DNA from: Pseudomonadota bacterium
GTDB lineage: Bacteria > Pseudomonadota > Gammaproteobacteria > Steroidobacterales > Woeseiaceae
Assembly (NCBI GenBank): GCA_022567295.1
Contig: JADFHE010000002.1
Coordinates: 65,196-107,018 of the forward strand
Direction of reading: 5' to 3'
Length of the DNA stretch: 41,823 nucleotides
Shown here: piece after piece, positions 41,287 through 41,823 of the stretch
Position numbering within the stretch: position 1 is the stretch's first letter
How the letters are laid out: every line of letters begins with the position of its first letter
The notes under the pieces: generated by a model
The model's input: only the letters and a program-made list of their open reading frames with translations
What the model was told of the DNA's origin: nothing
The model's database searches: none
Made by a program: the position numbers and the translations under genes

Positions 41287-41823
41287 GTGATTCAGACATC
41301 CAAACCCGATCACGTCGGCAAAGCCATCGCTTGGTTACTAATGGGCGTAACGGGCGGGCTCGGTCTGGATTTGTGCGCAAAGGAAATTCTACTGACCTAT
41401 TCGCTGCATGAATTCGTACTTTTGCGCAGCATCATAGGTGTGGCGATATTTCTGGCGCTCGCACCATGGGCGTTCGGCGGCTTTCGCATGTTGCGGACAA
41501 CACGCTGGGGGTGGCATGCCTTACGAACCGTGCTCGCGGTGGGTGCGATGTTCGGTTTTTTTTATGGCCTGTCCCGCATGCCACTCGTGAACGCGTTGAC
41601 ACTCGGATTCACGGCCCCTTTGATGGTGACGGCATTGTCAGTGCCGTTTTTAGGCGATCACGTTGGCTGGCACCGCTGGATGGCAGTTAGCGCCGGATTT
41701 GTCGGTACGCTGATCATGCTACAACCCGGTAGTGGTGAAATCTCGTTCGCATCTGTTGCTATTCTGATCGCGGCTTTTTGTTATGCCTGCCAGGCAATCA
41801 CTGCGCGTTATCTCGCAACGGAG
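41287..41823 (+). CDS. DMT-superfamily (EamA) transporter, cut by the window end
   Basis: The reading frame continues past the last base, so only the first ~179 residues are seen. It has at least five membrane helices (GVTGGLGLDLCAKEILLTYS, RSIIGVAIFLALAPWAFGG, RTVLAVGAMFGFFYGLSRMP, LTLGFTAPLMVTALSVPFLG, MAVSAGFVGTLIMLQPG) and the EamA pattern LGDHVGWHRWMAVSAGF. This family exports small metabolites or takes up nucleotide-sugar-like compounds; substrate unknown. Start is uncertain: GTG 41287 gives an 18-residue leader; ATG 41341 is possible. Divergent from the GlyGly-CTERM gene. Confidence 0.82.
   Translation, partial: MIQTSKPDHVGKAIAWLLMGVTGGLGLDLCAKEILLTYSLHEFVLLRSIIGVAIFLALAPWAFGGFRMLRTTRWGWHALRTVLAVGAMFGFFYGLSRMPLVNALTLGFTAPLMVTALSVPFLGDHVGWHRWMAVSAGFVGTLIMLQPGSGEISFASVAILIAAFCYACQAITARYLATE

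Noticed and set aside
41316-41355. GGCAAAGCC...GGTTACTAATGGGCG, resembling part of a GEMM riboswitch
   Set aside because: It is in the coding frame of the EamA transporter (VGKAIAWLL...) and lacks the other conserved riboswitch elements.

Overview
This looks like a chromosomal segment of a free-living gammaproteobacterium, probably aquatic or marine. The evidence is an Escherichia-type sulfite reductase and PAPS reductase operon (cysJIH) with a CysB regulator, a GlyGly-CTERM surface protein of the choice-of-anchor H type, a FhlA/NtrC-type sigma-54 activator with a matching -24/-12 promoter, and paired RND efflux pumps. A Woeseia-like lineage is plausible but not shown. Moderately high GC, tight packing, many overlapping gene ends and frequent GTG starts are seen throughout. 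No rRNA, tRNA, CRISPR array, insertion sequence or prophage gene was found.

Layout. 1-5.2 kb: sulfate assimilation, with cysB tail-to-tail against cysJ-cysI-cysH. 5.3-10.2 kb: an envelope-related minus-strand group (two-PAS sigma-54 activator, TVP38/TMEM64 membrane protein, PBP4, SH3 protein). It faces a small divergent gene for a 45-residue exported or membrane peptide. Between them lie three tandem inverted repeats and a good sigma-54 promoter; behind the peptide gene are two hairpins with CsrB-type loops. 10.6-19 kb: a dienelactone-hydrolase-like lipoprotein, a Kef-type antiporter, a MATE exporter, an ABC ATPase, a NERD protein, a DUF819 permease and a metallo-beta-lactamase-fold hydrolase. 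19-20.8 kb (minus): acyltransferase, Imm10-like protein, DUF1272 protein and GIY-YIG protein. 20.9-23.8 kb: cupin, DUF6265, ceramidase-like and GFA genes in one overlapping series, then folD. 24.1-29.8 kb: small exported proteins, a CBS protein, a DGSG-repeat adhesin-like protein, an amidohydrolase and a threonine-dehydratase-like enzyme. 29.9-31.3 kb: a c-di-GMP-I (GEMM-I) riboswitch whose 3' strand contains the ribosome binding site of a FAD-linked oxidase gene. 31.5-40.4 kb: a truncated PadR regulator followed by an MFP-MFP-RND-RND efflux operon. 40.4-41.8 kb: the GlyGly-CTERM protein and a DMT-family transporter cut by the window end.

How the parts work together. cysJIH reduces PAPS through sulfite to sulfide under CysB. 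The sigma-54 activator appears to control both its own operon and the divergent peptide through the shared operators. The two RND pumps probably act with the two adaptors and an outer-membrane channel encoded elsewhere. The most novel-looking parts are the sigma-54/peptide/Csr-hairpin module and the riboswitch-controlled oxidase.
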